Source of the DNA: Tildeniella nuda ZEHNDER 1965/U140
GTDB taxonomy: Bacteria > Cyanobacteriota > Cyanobacteriia > Leptolyngbyales > Leptolyngbyaceae
NCBI GenBank assembly: GCA_019358895.1
Contig: JAHHIG010000011.1
Span: forward strand, 1 to 64,000
Reading direction: 5' to 3'
DNA: 64,000 bases
Made by a program: the position numbers and the translations under genes. The notes below the pieces were generated by a model, which saw only the letters and a program-made list of their open reading frames with translations, had not been told where the DNA came from and did no database searches. The first letter of the stretch is position 1. Each line of letters opens with the position of its first letter. This document shows positions 28,671 through 37,458 of this stretch, piece after piece.

Positions 28671-29201
28671 TTAAAGCGGCTTTAGGGAAAGGTTTCGCTG
28701 TAGTTCTGCCAACTCGTCACGATGCGCTGTGACTGTGACGACACTCATCGCCTGTGGCTCTGAAGTGCTCTCTCCGTCAATCTGAAGCACAACTTTTTCA
28801 GGTCGCGCAGCTCCACGCCAGTAAAAAATTCCCGCGATCGGCGATAGCAACGTTAGTCCCAGCAGTGCTTGAGAAAAATCGGGCAAGAGCATCGTCAGCA
28901 TCAGCGCAAGACAGAGGAAACCGATCGCTGCCAGTAGCGTCAAAAAAACAGCCATTGCCCAACTCGGTCGAACCAATCCCTCAAAGGTCACCCGAAGTTG
29001 TGTCGCATCCGTTGCTGCAATGCGATAAGCACGGCTTGAAAAGTAGTTTTGCAGTTGGTCTAGAAGTGCCACTTCTGACTGCTCTGACGCAAGCCTAACC
29101 ACTTCGATCCGATCCTTAACCGAAGCCCGAATAAAAAACATTAGCCCTACCGACATCAGCAGCGCTAGCACGAACGTTGACGGCAGAATAGCGACATTCA
29201 T
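28671..29201 (-). CDS. cofactor assembly of complex C subunit B (CCB2/CCB4 family)
   Basis: A 176-residue membrane protein. It has one N-terminal helix (about 5-24, followed by FFIRASVKDRIE) and a second hydrophobic pair in the middle (about 80-125, WAMAVFLTLLAAIGFLCLALML and LLGLTLLSPIAGIFYWRGA). This matches the PF11152-type family, formerly DUF2930. In plants CCB2 and CCB4 help attach haem ci to cytochrome b6 of the b6f complex. The assignment rests on the pattern PSWAMA...SPIAGIFYWRGAARPEKV, recognised from memory. It is a single gene between a repeat element and the PadR gene. Confidence 0.72.
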   Translation of the reverse strand: MNVAILPSTFVLALLMSVGLMFFIRASVKDRIEVVRLASEQSEVALLDQLQNYFSSRAYRIAATDATQLRVTFEGLVRPSWAMAVFLTLLAAIGFLCLALMLTMLLPDFSQALLGLTLLSPIAGIFYWRGAARPEKVVLQIDGESTSEPQAMSVVTVTAHRDELAELQRNLSLKPL

Positions 29202-29410
29202 TATTTAGACGGTTGCCTGGAACAGCTTACCGCTTAGTTTACGTCATAGTCTCACAAATTCGGTCAGAGCAGGGGAGTGTCAGCAGTCACCCCCCTACAT
29301 CATCACAACTAAAGCCTAATCATCTGGAACCTGAGCGTGCTCAAAAACTGAAGCATGGGGACTCGATCGCGCGACCCAAGACAGTCACATCATCACAAGC
29401 ACACTAAATG

Positions 29411-29803
29411 CTAATTGTGACTTGGAGCTAACCCATTTGAGTGAACCACAGTACTGTGGTTTCTGACATAGTCGTACCATAGCCGAGTCAAGTCCTGCGC
29501 CTGCTGCGCCATCTCAGATTTGATCTGGTACATCCGGCGAGGACGACCTCGTCCCTCCACCTTTTTCCAATAACCTTCGATGATTTGCTCATCCTCTAGG
29601 AATTTCAGCGCGCTGTAAAGCACAGTATCAGAGAGACGGTAAGTTGGATATTCGTTCTCCAGCAGTTGAATCAGCTCTGTACCGTACGAATCGCCACGCG
29701 ATAAAACGGCAAGGACATAACACACTGCTAACTCTTTGTTGAGGTAAAACGGTGGCGGTGCTTGAAAAAACTGATAGATATCGTCAAACTTCATCTTTCC
29801 CAT
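29411..29803 (-). CDS. PadR-family transcriptional regulator
   Basis: A 130-residue winged-helix regulator. The PadR features are LAVCYVLAVLSRGDSYGTELIQLLENEYPTYRLSDTVLYSALKFLEDEQIIEGYWKKVEGRGRPRRMYQI (about residues 25-93). After the wing comes a short C-terminal helix with aromatic residues for dimerisation. The cyanobacterial clock-associated Pex protein is also PadR-like, but that identity is not demonstrated here. No kai genes are in the window. It is monocistronic, with an ATG at 29803; a second in-frame ATG follows 9 bases in. Confidence 0.82.
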   Translation of the reverse strand: MGKMKFDDIYQFFQAPPPFYLNKELAVCYVLAVLSRGDSYGTELIQLLENEYPTYRLSDTVLYSALKFLEDEQIIEGYWKKVEGRGRPRRMYQIKSEMAQQAQDLTRLWYDYVRNHSTVVHSNGLAPSHN

Positions 29804-30586
29804 CCAGACATACGAGTTAGTTCATGTTTTCTGCAGAAAGTGCAGAATGAACGGAGGACAATAAACATACCCTAGCAATGACACCCCAAGGACAGCCATC
29901 ATCCAAAAGCATTAAATTTGCACTCAAAGTAAAAATCTTATACTGCTTGGTGATTGTCCCTGTTTTGTACTTAACCAGCCCAATGGTTTGGTTAATTGAG
30001 CCTCGACTATAGCGTTTCTTTAATCCAGTGAGTTGTGAACACGGCGCTCAAGCCCCTTCCTTTAGATGTCGATGATCTCACTGTTCTAAGAGGTGCTGTA
30101 GTCAGTTGAGCCTGCGGACGCTAGGGTTAAACGTGAAGAACCTCAATGATTGAAAGCAATCTTGAGAAACTCTTACTCTCAGCCGCTAATGATGGAATCC
30201 TCATTCCATTGCTCATGCATCGCTAGTAAACAAACTGAGCTTCTCGAAAGAAGTCCAACTTGAGGTGCAAAGAGTATGAACAGAGACAACGTTAGACTCT
30301 GTGGCAGACAACAAGGACTTTAGCTTGCACACCCTCATTCTAGATCGTAATCCGAATATCGTTCGCCTAGAAAGAAATAAGCTTTGCTTTCTAAGGCTAA
30401 TGCATGATACGTGATGTTTGGCTTGAGGGGTGACAGCTATCAAAGTGACCAGTCGTAGAAAGAAAACTGATGGTCGAGTTGCACTCCTTAGCTGGATTGA
30501 TCGGCTGCCGCTGCACTAAGACCAGCTCCAGTGCACTTGTATACCGCTCTGCAAGCTGTTCGTAGGCGATTGACAAGACTCTGGCT
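29804..30586. other. long intergenic region
   Basis: A 783-base stretch between two minus-strand genes. Frames within it are short, overlap each other and resemble nothing known, so I call no gene. No strong hairpin or repeat is visible. It could hold a small RNA or a decayed gene. Confidence 0.45.
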
Positions 30587-31264
30587 TTACTTGACCAAGC
30601 CCGATCGCAGCGCAACGACAGCCGCCTGAACGCGATCGTCAACAGCGAGTTTATTCATAATGCCGCGAACATGAGTTTTCACCGTATTGGGGCTGAGGTA
30701 AAGCGCTGCGGCAATTTCAGGATTACTTTGACCTTCAACCATGAGTTGCAACACCTCCTGCTCTCGATGAGACAACTGACCAATGTTACCTGTGGGTGTC
30801 GGTGGTTTGAGATGTTCGATCACACGACGAGCAATTTGTGGATCGAGATAAGTTGCGCCTTCTTGGGCAGCCGCGATCGCAGCCAACAAGCGTTCCACGT
30901 TGGTGCCTTTAATGCAGTAAGCATCTGCACCGCTAGAGAGCGCTGCAATCACTTCAGTTTCGGTTGTGTGCGACGTTAGCATCACGACACGCACAGAAGG
31001 TAAGGCTGCCTTAATCTGCTGCGTCGCTGCAATACCGTCCAGCCGTGGTAGTCCAATATCCATCACGATGATGTCGGGCTTCAGTTTCAGTGCGGCTTCA
31101 ACGCCCAAGTAGCCATCGCTGGCTTGTCCGACCACCGTCAGTTGAGGGTAGTCTTCCAGGCATTGCTCTAAGCCTAGCTGCATCATGGGGTCATCTTCGA
31201 CAATCAGAATCCGCAGAGGCGGCAGGTCTACAGCAGGACTGTGTGGTTGAATCTCATCAGGCAT
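30587..31264 (-). CDS. NarL/FixJ-type response regulator
   Basis: A 225-residue two-component regulator. The receiver domain (about 13-130) has acidic residues in IVEDDPMMQ, the phospho-acceptor Asp in PDIIVMDIGLPRLDG, and a switch Thr in VVMLTSHTTE. The expected conserved Lys is in YCIKGTN. The output domain (about 155-220) is a LuxR/GerE helix-turn-helix: LSHREQEVLQLMVEGQSNPEIAAALYLSPNTVKTHVRGIMNKL. No cognate kinase is adjacent, so it is an orphan. The target genes are unknown. Confidence 0.93.
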   Translation of the reverse strand: MPDEIQPHSPAVDLPPLRILIVEDDPMMQLGLEQCLEDYPQLTVVGQASDGYLGVEAALKLKPDIIVMDIGLPRLDGIAATQQIKAALPSVRVVMLTSHTTETEVIAALSSGADAYCIKGTNVERLLAAIAAAQEGATYLDPQIARRVIEHLKPPTPTGNIGQLSHREQEVLQLMVEGQSNPEIAAALYLSPNTVKTHVRGIMNKLAVDDRVQAAVVALRSGLVK

Positions 31265-31504
31265 AAAAGCAACTCGAATTGAATGAGGAAGTGACTCGTC
31301 AGATCCCGCGCACGCAAATGCTCATTGCATCCTATGGTAAACGAAAAAACTGACTGCTTATTTTTGTGCAGAAACCCGGTTTTTGCGTTGACTTTGACCA
31401 ACGTGCAGTGGCGCGATCGAAGTTAAGCAGTTGCTGCTACCGTCTAGCTTGATCAAGCCTTGCCATGAGAGACTAAGAGCAGTGCGCTTTCAGGCATTTG
31501 CATT

Positions 31505-32074
31505 ATGTTCGGTAAGTCAGCCACCTCGCCCACTTTAAGGGAGATTGCCAAAACCTTTCGCATGACAGGCTGGATTAGCCTTTGGATTCAGCTCGTGCTT
31601 ACAGTGGTTTCGAGCGTTATCTTAATTTTTGCTGGTGCGCTAAGTCGTTCTGGCGGTGCCAACCAGAATAGCCCCACGACTGGGATCGGTGTCCTTGTAA
31701 CGATCTTTGGCATCGCGGTGCTGGTTTTTAATATGTATTGGGCGCTGTTCCGCTACATTCCGATCGGGCGCAAACTAGACGGCGTAGCAGCCAACCGACC
31801 TCGCAAGTCCGATACCATTCAGGTTTTGCGTACTGGTTTGATTGCAAGCCTCATTGGCATCTTACTTTCCCTGCTAGGTGCAGAAGCGACTGTAGGCTTG
31901 CTGGCAGCCAAAGCGTTTAATCAGGGTATTGGTGGCTTCGTAAATACCGATCCGTCAAAGTTTATTCAGCCGCTCGACATTTTGGTTGTTCAAGCGAGTA
32001 TTAATGTCATCCTGGCGCAGTTTTTTGGCATTGCAGCGTCGCTTTGGCTGCTAAACCGTATGAGCCGCCAGTAG
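31505..32074 (+). CDS. DUF3611 membrane protein, PIC1/TIC21-like
   Basis: A 189-residue integral membrane protein with four hydrophobic helices (about 23-45, 60-82, 105-128, 155-182). It belongs by pattern to DUF3611, the family of plant PIC1/TIC21 in the chloroplast inner envelope, which has been linked to iron uptake and protein import. The FRMTGWISLWIQLVLTVVSSVIL opening and the ALFRYIPIGRKL block after helix two fit this family. In cyanobacteria it would lie in the plasma membrane. The gene is monocistronic and is followed by heptamer repeats. Confidence 0.78.
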   Translation: MFGKSATSPTLREIAKTFRMTGWISLWIQLVLTVVSSVILIFAGALSRSGGANQNSPTTGIGVLVTIFGIAVLVFNMYWALFRYIPIGRKLDGVAANRPRKSDTIQVLRTGLIASLIGILLSLLGAEATVGLLAAKAFNQGIGGFVNTDPSKFIQPLDILVVQASINVILAQFFGIAASLWLLNRMSRQ

Positions 32075-32080
32075 GGGAAA

Positions 32081-32297
32081 GGAGGCAGGAGGCAGGAGGC
32101 AGGAGGCAGAAGGCAGGAGGTTGAGCTTTCAGCCGTTGGTTTTCAGCCCACTCCCTACTCCCCACTCCCTACTCCCCACTCCCTACTCCCTACTCCTCAC
32201 CCCTCACACCTCACTTCCGCGAAGAGGCAGAAAGCAGGAGTGAAGAGAGTTAACGTTGATCTGCCGATCGGTCTTTTTAGCCTTTAGCCTTTCTACT
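32081..32297. repeat. composite heptamer-repeat cassette
   Basis: Modules in order: GGCAGGA units (32081-32120), a GTTGAGCTTTCAGCC linker, CTCCCTA/CTCCCCA units (about 32147-32197), CTCACAC units, then the linker CTCACTTCCGCGAAGAGGCAGAA (about 32210-32232), and TTTAGCC units (32277-32297). The last linker recurs inverted at about 58.27 kb. Confidence 0.85.
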
Positions 32298-32315
32298 CTC
32301 TTCTAAAGCTGACTC

Positions 32316-32507
32316 CTACCCTTCTAGCCAGTCGAAGATTTGCTCAAGCTGCTCCAGTGAAACCAAGCCGTACTGCCAGAGAATCATAGGCAAAGGTCCG
32401 GGGTCTTGCTCAGAGTGACGGAGTGCCATGGCGATCGCCGCTGCTGAAAGAGCCAGTTCTTTTTGTAAAAAATTGATGAGTTGAGTGTTGCTACGGTCAG
32501 ATTGCAC
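32316..32507 (-). CDS. DUF2949 family protein
   Basis: A 63-residue soluble helical protein typical of the cyanobacterial DUF2949 family. LINFLQKELALSAAAIAMALRH is followed by a linker and LPMILWQYGLVSLEQLEQIFDWLE. The C-terminal sequence resembles the helix pattern of small regulatory or adaptor proteins, but function is unknown. The start is a GTG at 32507. It sits between a repeat cassette and the long clpB upstream region. Confidence 0.82.
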   Translation of the reverse strand: MQSDRSNTQLINFLQKELALSAAAIAMALRHSEQDPGPLPMILWQYGLVSLEQLEQIFDWLEG

Positions 32508-33045
32508 GGCTAGACTTTTTACCCCTGAATGTTAAGTTGACGAATTTGAGTGCGCGATCGCTACAGTGACGGGTATAGCGTGGCGCTATGCTACTGAATG
32601 CCCACTGCAAAGGCATCACCCACTGGGGTCGCCCAGTTGAGTGAGGTTTGCTGATTGCAATCGTGATCTTACGTATTTGCCACTCACTTAAACCATAATC
32701 CTTGGTAAATGAACAGAGAATTTTATTCGGTCGTCAGCCCGCAGTGGCGATCGTCTACACGCTTGGCGTTTACAACAGTAAAAAGTAAGGTCTAGCCCCA
32801 TATATAGAGTCTGAAGCGGTTGTGAAGATTTACGATGATGTCTCCGTTTGTTAAATGATTGCCTGGTAGCTATCAGTTGCAATTTTGCGTTTAGGGCTGA
32901 CTGCCGATGCTAGCAACTGGAGGCTTTAAATACTCTTACGGTTTCGGCAATACTCATTGAGATGGCGTGAACACCGACCCTAACAATCGTGCTGGCTTCT
33001 CTACAATGACGTTAGTAACTACAGCGAACGTTTATCGAGGGGAAC
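32508..33045. other. intergenic region upstream of clpB
   Basis: A 538-base gap between divergent genes. I looked for a CIRCE operator (TTAGCACTC-N9-GAGTGCTAA) expected for HrcA control and found none. No other motif is evident. Confidence 0.5.
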
Positions 33046-35679
33046 ATGCAGCCAACCAACCCCAATCAATTTACAGAAAAAGCCTGGGAAGCGATCGCGC
33101 GCACACAAGAGGTTGTGAAGCAGGCGCAACAGCAGCAAATTGAATCAGAACACTTAATGAAGGCGCTGCTAGAACAGGACGGACTTGCCAGCAGCATCTT
33201 CAATAAACTGGGCGCAGAGGTCAGACTGGTCAGCGATCGTACGGATGAGTTCATTCGCAGACAGCCCAAGGTTTCTGGCAACAGCACATCAATTTATTTA
33301 GGACGTAGCTTGGATAGCTTGCTCGATCGTGCCGACAGCTACCGCAAGCAGCTTGGCGACGAGTTTATTTCCGTGGAGCATCTGTTATTGGGCTATGCCA
33401 ATGACGATCGCTTTGGTAAAGGATTGCTGGCGGAACTTAAACTAAATGAAACTCAGCTTAGAAACGCGATCGATCAGATTCGAGGAAGTCAAAAGGTGAC
33501 AGACCAAAATCCAGAAGGCAAGTACGAGTCCCTAGAAAAATATGGGCGCGACCTGACACAGTTTGCCCGTGAAGGCAGACTCGACCCTGTGATTGGGCGT
33601 GATGATGAGATTCGTCGCACCATCCAGATTTTATCTCGTCGAACCAAAAACAATCCCGTGCTGATTGGTGAACCGGGCGTGGGTAAAACGGCGATCGCGG
33701 AAGGACTTGCCCAACGCATCATCAAGGCTGAGGTGCCAGAATCACTCAAAGATCGCAAACTAATCTCCCTGGATATGGGTGCACTCATCGCGGGAGCAAA
33801 GTATCGCGGTGAGTTTGAAGAACGGCTGAAAGCTGTGCTCAAGGAAGTCACCGAAGCACAGGGACAAATCATCTTGTTTATCGATGAAATTCATACCGTG
33901 GTTGGAGCAGGAGCCGCACAAGGCTCAATGGATGCCGGAAACTTGTTGAAACCCATGCTGGCAAGGGGCGAACTTCGTTGTATTGGTGCGACAACACTGG
34001 ATGAATACCGCAAGTACATTGAAAAAGATGCCGCGCTAGAACGACGCTTCCAACAGGTTTACATCGATCAACCGAACGTTGAAGACACAATCTCAATCCT
34101 GCGCGGCTTGAAGGATCGCTATGAGACACACCACAGCGTCACGATTTCAGACAATGCCTTGGTTGCCGCAGCCACCCTTTCTTCTCGTTATATCAGCGAT
34201 CGTTTCCTGCCTGATAAAGCCATTGATTTGGTTGATGAGGCGGCTTCAAAGCTGAAGATGGAGAAGACTTCAAAACCGGAGGAGCTTGAGATCATTGATC
34301 GTCGCATTACGCAATTGGAGATGGAAATCCTGTCTCTTAAAGGCGCGATTGACTATGGTTCGGTGGAGCGGCGTCAGCGGTTAGAGAAAGAGCTTGCTGA
34401 TCTGCGAGAGGAGCAGCACACCCTAAATGCTCAATGGCAAGCAGAGAAAGAGTCGAGTGATCGAATCCAAAAGCTGCGTGAAGAAATCGCTCAGCTTAAG
34501 ACCGAGCTTGAGCAAGTCGAAAGTCCCCAAAGTCCAAGTTATGACCTGAACCGTGCATCTGAGATCCAACACGGTCGGTTGCCCCACTTTCAGGAGCAAC
34601 TTCAAAAAGCGCAGGATAAATTCAATCAGTCACAAACTCACGGTATATCTCTACTGCGTGGAGAAGTCACTGAGTCTGACATTGCTGAAATTATCTCGAA
34701 GTGGACGGGCATTCCCATCAGCAAACTGGTGGAATCGGAAATGCAGAAACTCCTGCATTTAGAAGATGACCTGCACAAGCGCGTGATTGGACAGGAAGAA
34801 GCGGTTACGGCTGTGGCAGATGCGATTCAGCGATCGCGCGCTGGCTTAGCAGACCCCAACCGTCCCACTGCTAGCTTTATCTTCTTAGGACCGACTGGTG
34901 TTGGTAAAACCGAACTTGCCAAGGCACTCGCTGCTTACTTGTTCGACACGGAAGACGCGCTGGTTCGTATCGATATGTCTGAGTATATGGAGAAGCAGTC
35001 GGTTTCACGCTTGATCGGTGCACCTCCAGGGTATGTAGGTTACGACGAAGGCGGACAGTTGACGGAAGCGATCCGTCGTCGTCCCTATGCGGTGATTCTG
35101 TTCGACGAAATCGAGAAAGCGCATCCGGATGTATTCAACGTGATGCTGCAAATTCTGGATGATGGACGCGTGACCGATGCTCAAGGGCACACGGTGGACT
35201 TCAAAAACACTGTCATTATTATGACCAGCAATATCGGTTCGCAGTACATTCTGGACGTTGCGGGTGACGATAATCGCTACGACGAGATGCGATCGCGCGT
35301 GATGGAGGCAATGCGTACTAGCTTTCGCCCCGAATTTCTCAACCGAATCGACGAGATCATCATCTTTCATGCGCTACAGCGATCGGAGCTACGGCAAATC
35401 GTCAAGCTTCAGATATTGCGACTGGCAGAGCGGTTGGACGATCGCAAAATGTCTCTCAAGCTCTCTGACAGCGCATTGGACTTTCTCGTGGAAGTCGGCT
35501 ACGACCCTGTCTTTGGTGCCCGTCCACTCAAACGTGCCATTCAGCGTGAACTCGAAACGCAGATTGCCAAGGCGATCCTCCGTGGGGAATTTACCAACGG
35601 CGACACCATCTTTGTGGATGTGGAGAATGAGCGACTAGCATTCAACCGCCTATCGTCGGAAGTGCTGACAACGCAGTAG
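33046..35679 (+). CDS. clpB: ATP-dependent chaperone ClpB
   Basis: An 877-residue AAA+ disaggregase that threads aggregated proteins through its hexamer with DnaK help. The N-terminal Clp_N domain (about 1-150) starts [20 protein letters not shown]1 (about 165-400) has Walker [10 protein letters not shown] near 208 and [11 protein letters not shown]. The coiled-coil middle domain (about 405-530) distinguishes ClpB from ClpC/ClpA. NBD2 (about 560-775) has Walker [10 protein letters not shown] near 615 and [12 protein letters not shown]. The C-terminal D2-small domain ends with a short tail. The length is standard. No ClpP-binding loop is seen, as expected for ClpB. Confidence 0.97.
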   Translation: MQPTNPNQFTEKAWEAIARTQEVVKQAQQQQIESEHLMKALLEQDGLASSIFNKLGAEVRLVSDRTDEFIRRQPKVSGNSTSIYLGRSLDSLLDRADSYRKQLGDEFISVEHLLLGYANDDRFGKGLLAELKLNETQLRNAIDQIRGSQKVTDQNPEGKYESLEKYGRDLTQFAREGRLDPVIGRDDEIRRTIQILSRRTKNNPVLIGEPGVGKTAIAEGLAQRIIKAEVPESLKDRKLISLDMGALIAGAKYRGEFEERLKAVLKEVTEAQGQIILFIDEIHTVVGAGAAQGSMDAGNLLKPMLARGELRCIGATTLDEYRKYIEKDAALERRFQQVYIDQPNVEDTISILRGLKDRYETHHSVTISDNALVAAATLSSRYISDRFLPDKAIDLVDEAASKLKMEKTSKPEELEIIDRRITQLEMEILSLKGAIDYGSVERRQRLEKELADLREEQHTLNAQWQAEKESSDRIQKLREEIAQLKTELEQVESPQSPSYDLNRASEIQHGRLPHFQEQLQKAQDKFNQSQTHGISLLRGEVTESDIAEIISKWTGIPISKLVESEMQKLLHLEDDLHKRVIGQEEAVTAVADAIQRSRAGLADPNRPTASFIFLGPTGVGKTELAKALAAYLFDTEDALVRIDMSEYMEKQSVSRLIGAPPGYVGYDEGGQLTEAIRRRPYAVILFDEIEKAHPDVFNVMLQILDDGRVTDAQGHTVDFKNTVIIMTSNIGSQYILDVAGDDNRYDEMRSRVMEAMRTSFRPEFLNRIDEIIIFHALQRSELRQIVKLQILRLAERLDDRKMSLKLSDSALDFLVEVGYDPVFGARPLKRAIQRELETQIAKAILRGEFTNGDTIFVDVENERLAFNRLSSEVLTTQ

Positions 35680-35844
35680 AGGGGGCGGAGGAGGCACGGG
35701 AGCAGGGGAGGCTGAAGGGGAAAAGGGAGAAAAGCAAGAGGCTCAGGTTGAGCGCTGTAGGATTTTGACCCTTTTGAAGAGGCGCTGCATTGCGCTCCCT
35801 TGCTTCCACTACTGCCTCCGCCTCCCCTGCCGATAGTCTTCCTG
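35680..35844. repeat. purine/pyrimidine-rich inverted repeat
   Basis: The clpB-to-kinase gap has a purine-rich left arm (about 35680-35710, GGGGGCGGAGGAGGCACGGG) and a pyrimidine-rich right arm (about 35810-35830, ACTGCCTCCGCCTCCCCTGCC). They are partly complementary. It could fold as a bidirectional terminator between the convergent genes. Confidence 0.6.
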
Positions 35845-37458
35845 TCAACCTGCGGGTGCGTTGGTCAAGTCAACAGGCAGCTCGACTGTAAAGCAGGTTT
35901 GTCCTTCTCCGCTCGTGACCTGAATGGAACCGCCCAAATGGTTGAGTAACTTCTTTACCAGCGTCAGTCCTAGTCCTGTTCCTCCTTGCCGCCAGCGATC
36001 GGCGCTAGGAATGCGGTAGAACTGATCAAAAATGCGAGGGAGTTCAGTTGCCGGAATTTCAACGCCAGAGTTACAAACCTGCATTTGAATCGTCGGTACG
36101 GTGGTTGATAGGGCATTTTCGATTAGCTGCACAGCGAGGCTAATTTGCTCATTGTCAGGCGTATACTTGACCGCGTTATTCAGTAATTCTGTCAGCACCC
36201 GACTGAGGGCAGAGGCATCTGTCACGATCGGCGGCAGGTTAGAGGCAGCCGTCATCTGTAGCTGTTGCTGCTGATTGAGTGCGCGTTCCTGAAACGTTTC
36301 TAGTAGTTCGGGTAGCCAGCTTTGCAGGTGAACGGTCGTCAGGTCGATCGTGTATGCGTCAGCGTTGAGCCGTTGTAAATCCAACAAGTCATTCACCAGG
36401 CTCAACTGGCGGTTACACTGATCGCTCAAAATCGTGAGATAACGAACGGTTTGGTTAGGATCGGTGCTCTCTATGAGATAACCCTGTTGACTTAAGGAAA
36501 TTTCCAACATGCGGATTGCCATTTTGATGTTGGTGAGTGGCGTTCGCAGTTCGTGAGAAACCGTGTTCAAGAAGTCATCTTTAAGTTGATTGATGGTTTG
36601 AAGTTCCGTCATTTGTGCCTCTAGCTGCACTGCCCGGGCGATCGCCAGATTGCGTTCTTCTACCTGCCGCCGCTCGGTAATGTCGCGGAAGACTAAAACC
36701 GCTCCGGTGATGGTGCCTGCTTCATCACGAAACGGCGCAATACTATCTGCAATCGGAATGGTGTGACCCGTACGGGAACACAGCAGCGTTCTGTCTGCCA
36801 ACGAAGTAACGTTGCCCGTTTGCAGTACGTCAGTCGTAGGGTTGGGTAATAGGCATTGAGTATCTTCATGGATCAGGTGGAAAACGTCGGTGATGTTCTG
36901 ACCGATCGCCTCTTCCTGCCGCCAGCCAGTTAACACTTCAGCCGCAAAATTGATAAATTTGACGCGGCTATGAGCGTCAACCACAATGACACCATCACCG
37001 ATCGATCGCAGGATGTTGAATAACCACTGTTCGCGCCGTTCTAGCTCCTGATCCAGTCGATGGCGCTGTAGTGCAGTTTCGATCGCAACATACAGTTCAC
37101 GTTCCTCGATTGGCTTGAGGACGTAACCGAACGGACCCGTTACTTTAGCTCGTTCGATCGTGCTGCGATCGGAATAGCCTGACGCATACACTACGGGAAT
37201 ATGTAAGCGCTCCCAGATTTGTTGTGCTGCCTGAATGCCGTCCATTTCGCCCTTCAGCCGGATATCCATCAGCACGATGTTAGGATTTGTGGTGCGCGCA
37301 AGCTGCACTGCCATTTCGCCCGAAGTGGCAATATCTACCACCGCATAACCCAAGTTTTCTAAACAATCCCTAATGTCGGCAGCAATAATGCTTTCATCTT
37401 CAACGATCAGAATCTGAACCTTTTCTACATTGGGCGTTGGAGCCGGAGCGGTCATCAT
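35845..37458 (-). CDS. hybrid response regulator / PAS / histidine kinase
   Basis: A 537-residue signalling protein. The receiver domain (about 14-130) has the phospho-acceptor in PNIVLMDIRLKGEMDG and Lys in FGYVLKPI. A PAS domain (about 145-265) ends DITERRQVEER. The HisKA domain has FLNTVSHELRTPLTNIKMAI (about residue 305), and the ATPase domain has ELLNNAVKYTP, CNSGVEIP and GTGLGLTLVKKLL. The gene overlaps the upstream ethylene-receptor-like kinase by ATGA, so the two are translationally coupled. It may receive phosphate from that kinase through its receiver and pass it on. It lacks membrane segments, so it is cytoplasmic. Confidence 0.92.
   Translation of the reverse strand: MMTAPAPTPNVEKVQILIVEDESIIAADIRDCLENLGYAVVDIATSGEMAVQLARTTNPNIVLMDIRLKGEMDGIQAAQQIWERLHIPVVYASGYSDRSTIERAKVTGPFGYVLKPIEERELYVAIETALQRHRLDQELERREQWLFNILRSIGDGVIVVDAHSRVKFINFAAEVLTGWRQEEAIGQNITDVFHLIHEDTQCLLPNPTTDVLQTGNVTSLADRTLLCSRTGHTIPIADSIAPFRDEAGTITGAVLVFRDITERRQVEERNLAIARAVQLEAQMTELQTINQLKDDFLNTVSHELRTPLTNIKMAIRMLEISLSQQGYLIESTDPNQTVRYLTILSDQCNRQLSLVNDLLDLQRLNADAYTIDLTTVHLQSWLPELLETFQERALNQQQQLQMTAASNLPPIVTDASALSRVLTELLNNAVKYTPDNEQISLAVQLIENALSTTVPTIQMQVCNSGVEIPATELPRIFDQFYRIPSADRWRQGGTGLGLTLVKKLLNHLGGSIQVTSGEGQTCFTVELPVDLTNAPAG

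Noticed and set aside
29804-30586. Short frames in the long gap before the NarL-type regulator
   Set aside because: They are short, overlapping and without recognisable features.
32508-33045. CIRCE heat-shock operator before clpB
   Set aside because: No TTAGCACTC inverted repeat could be found by eye.
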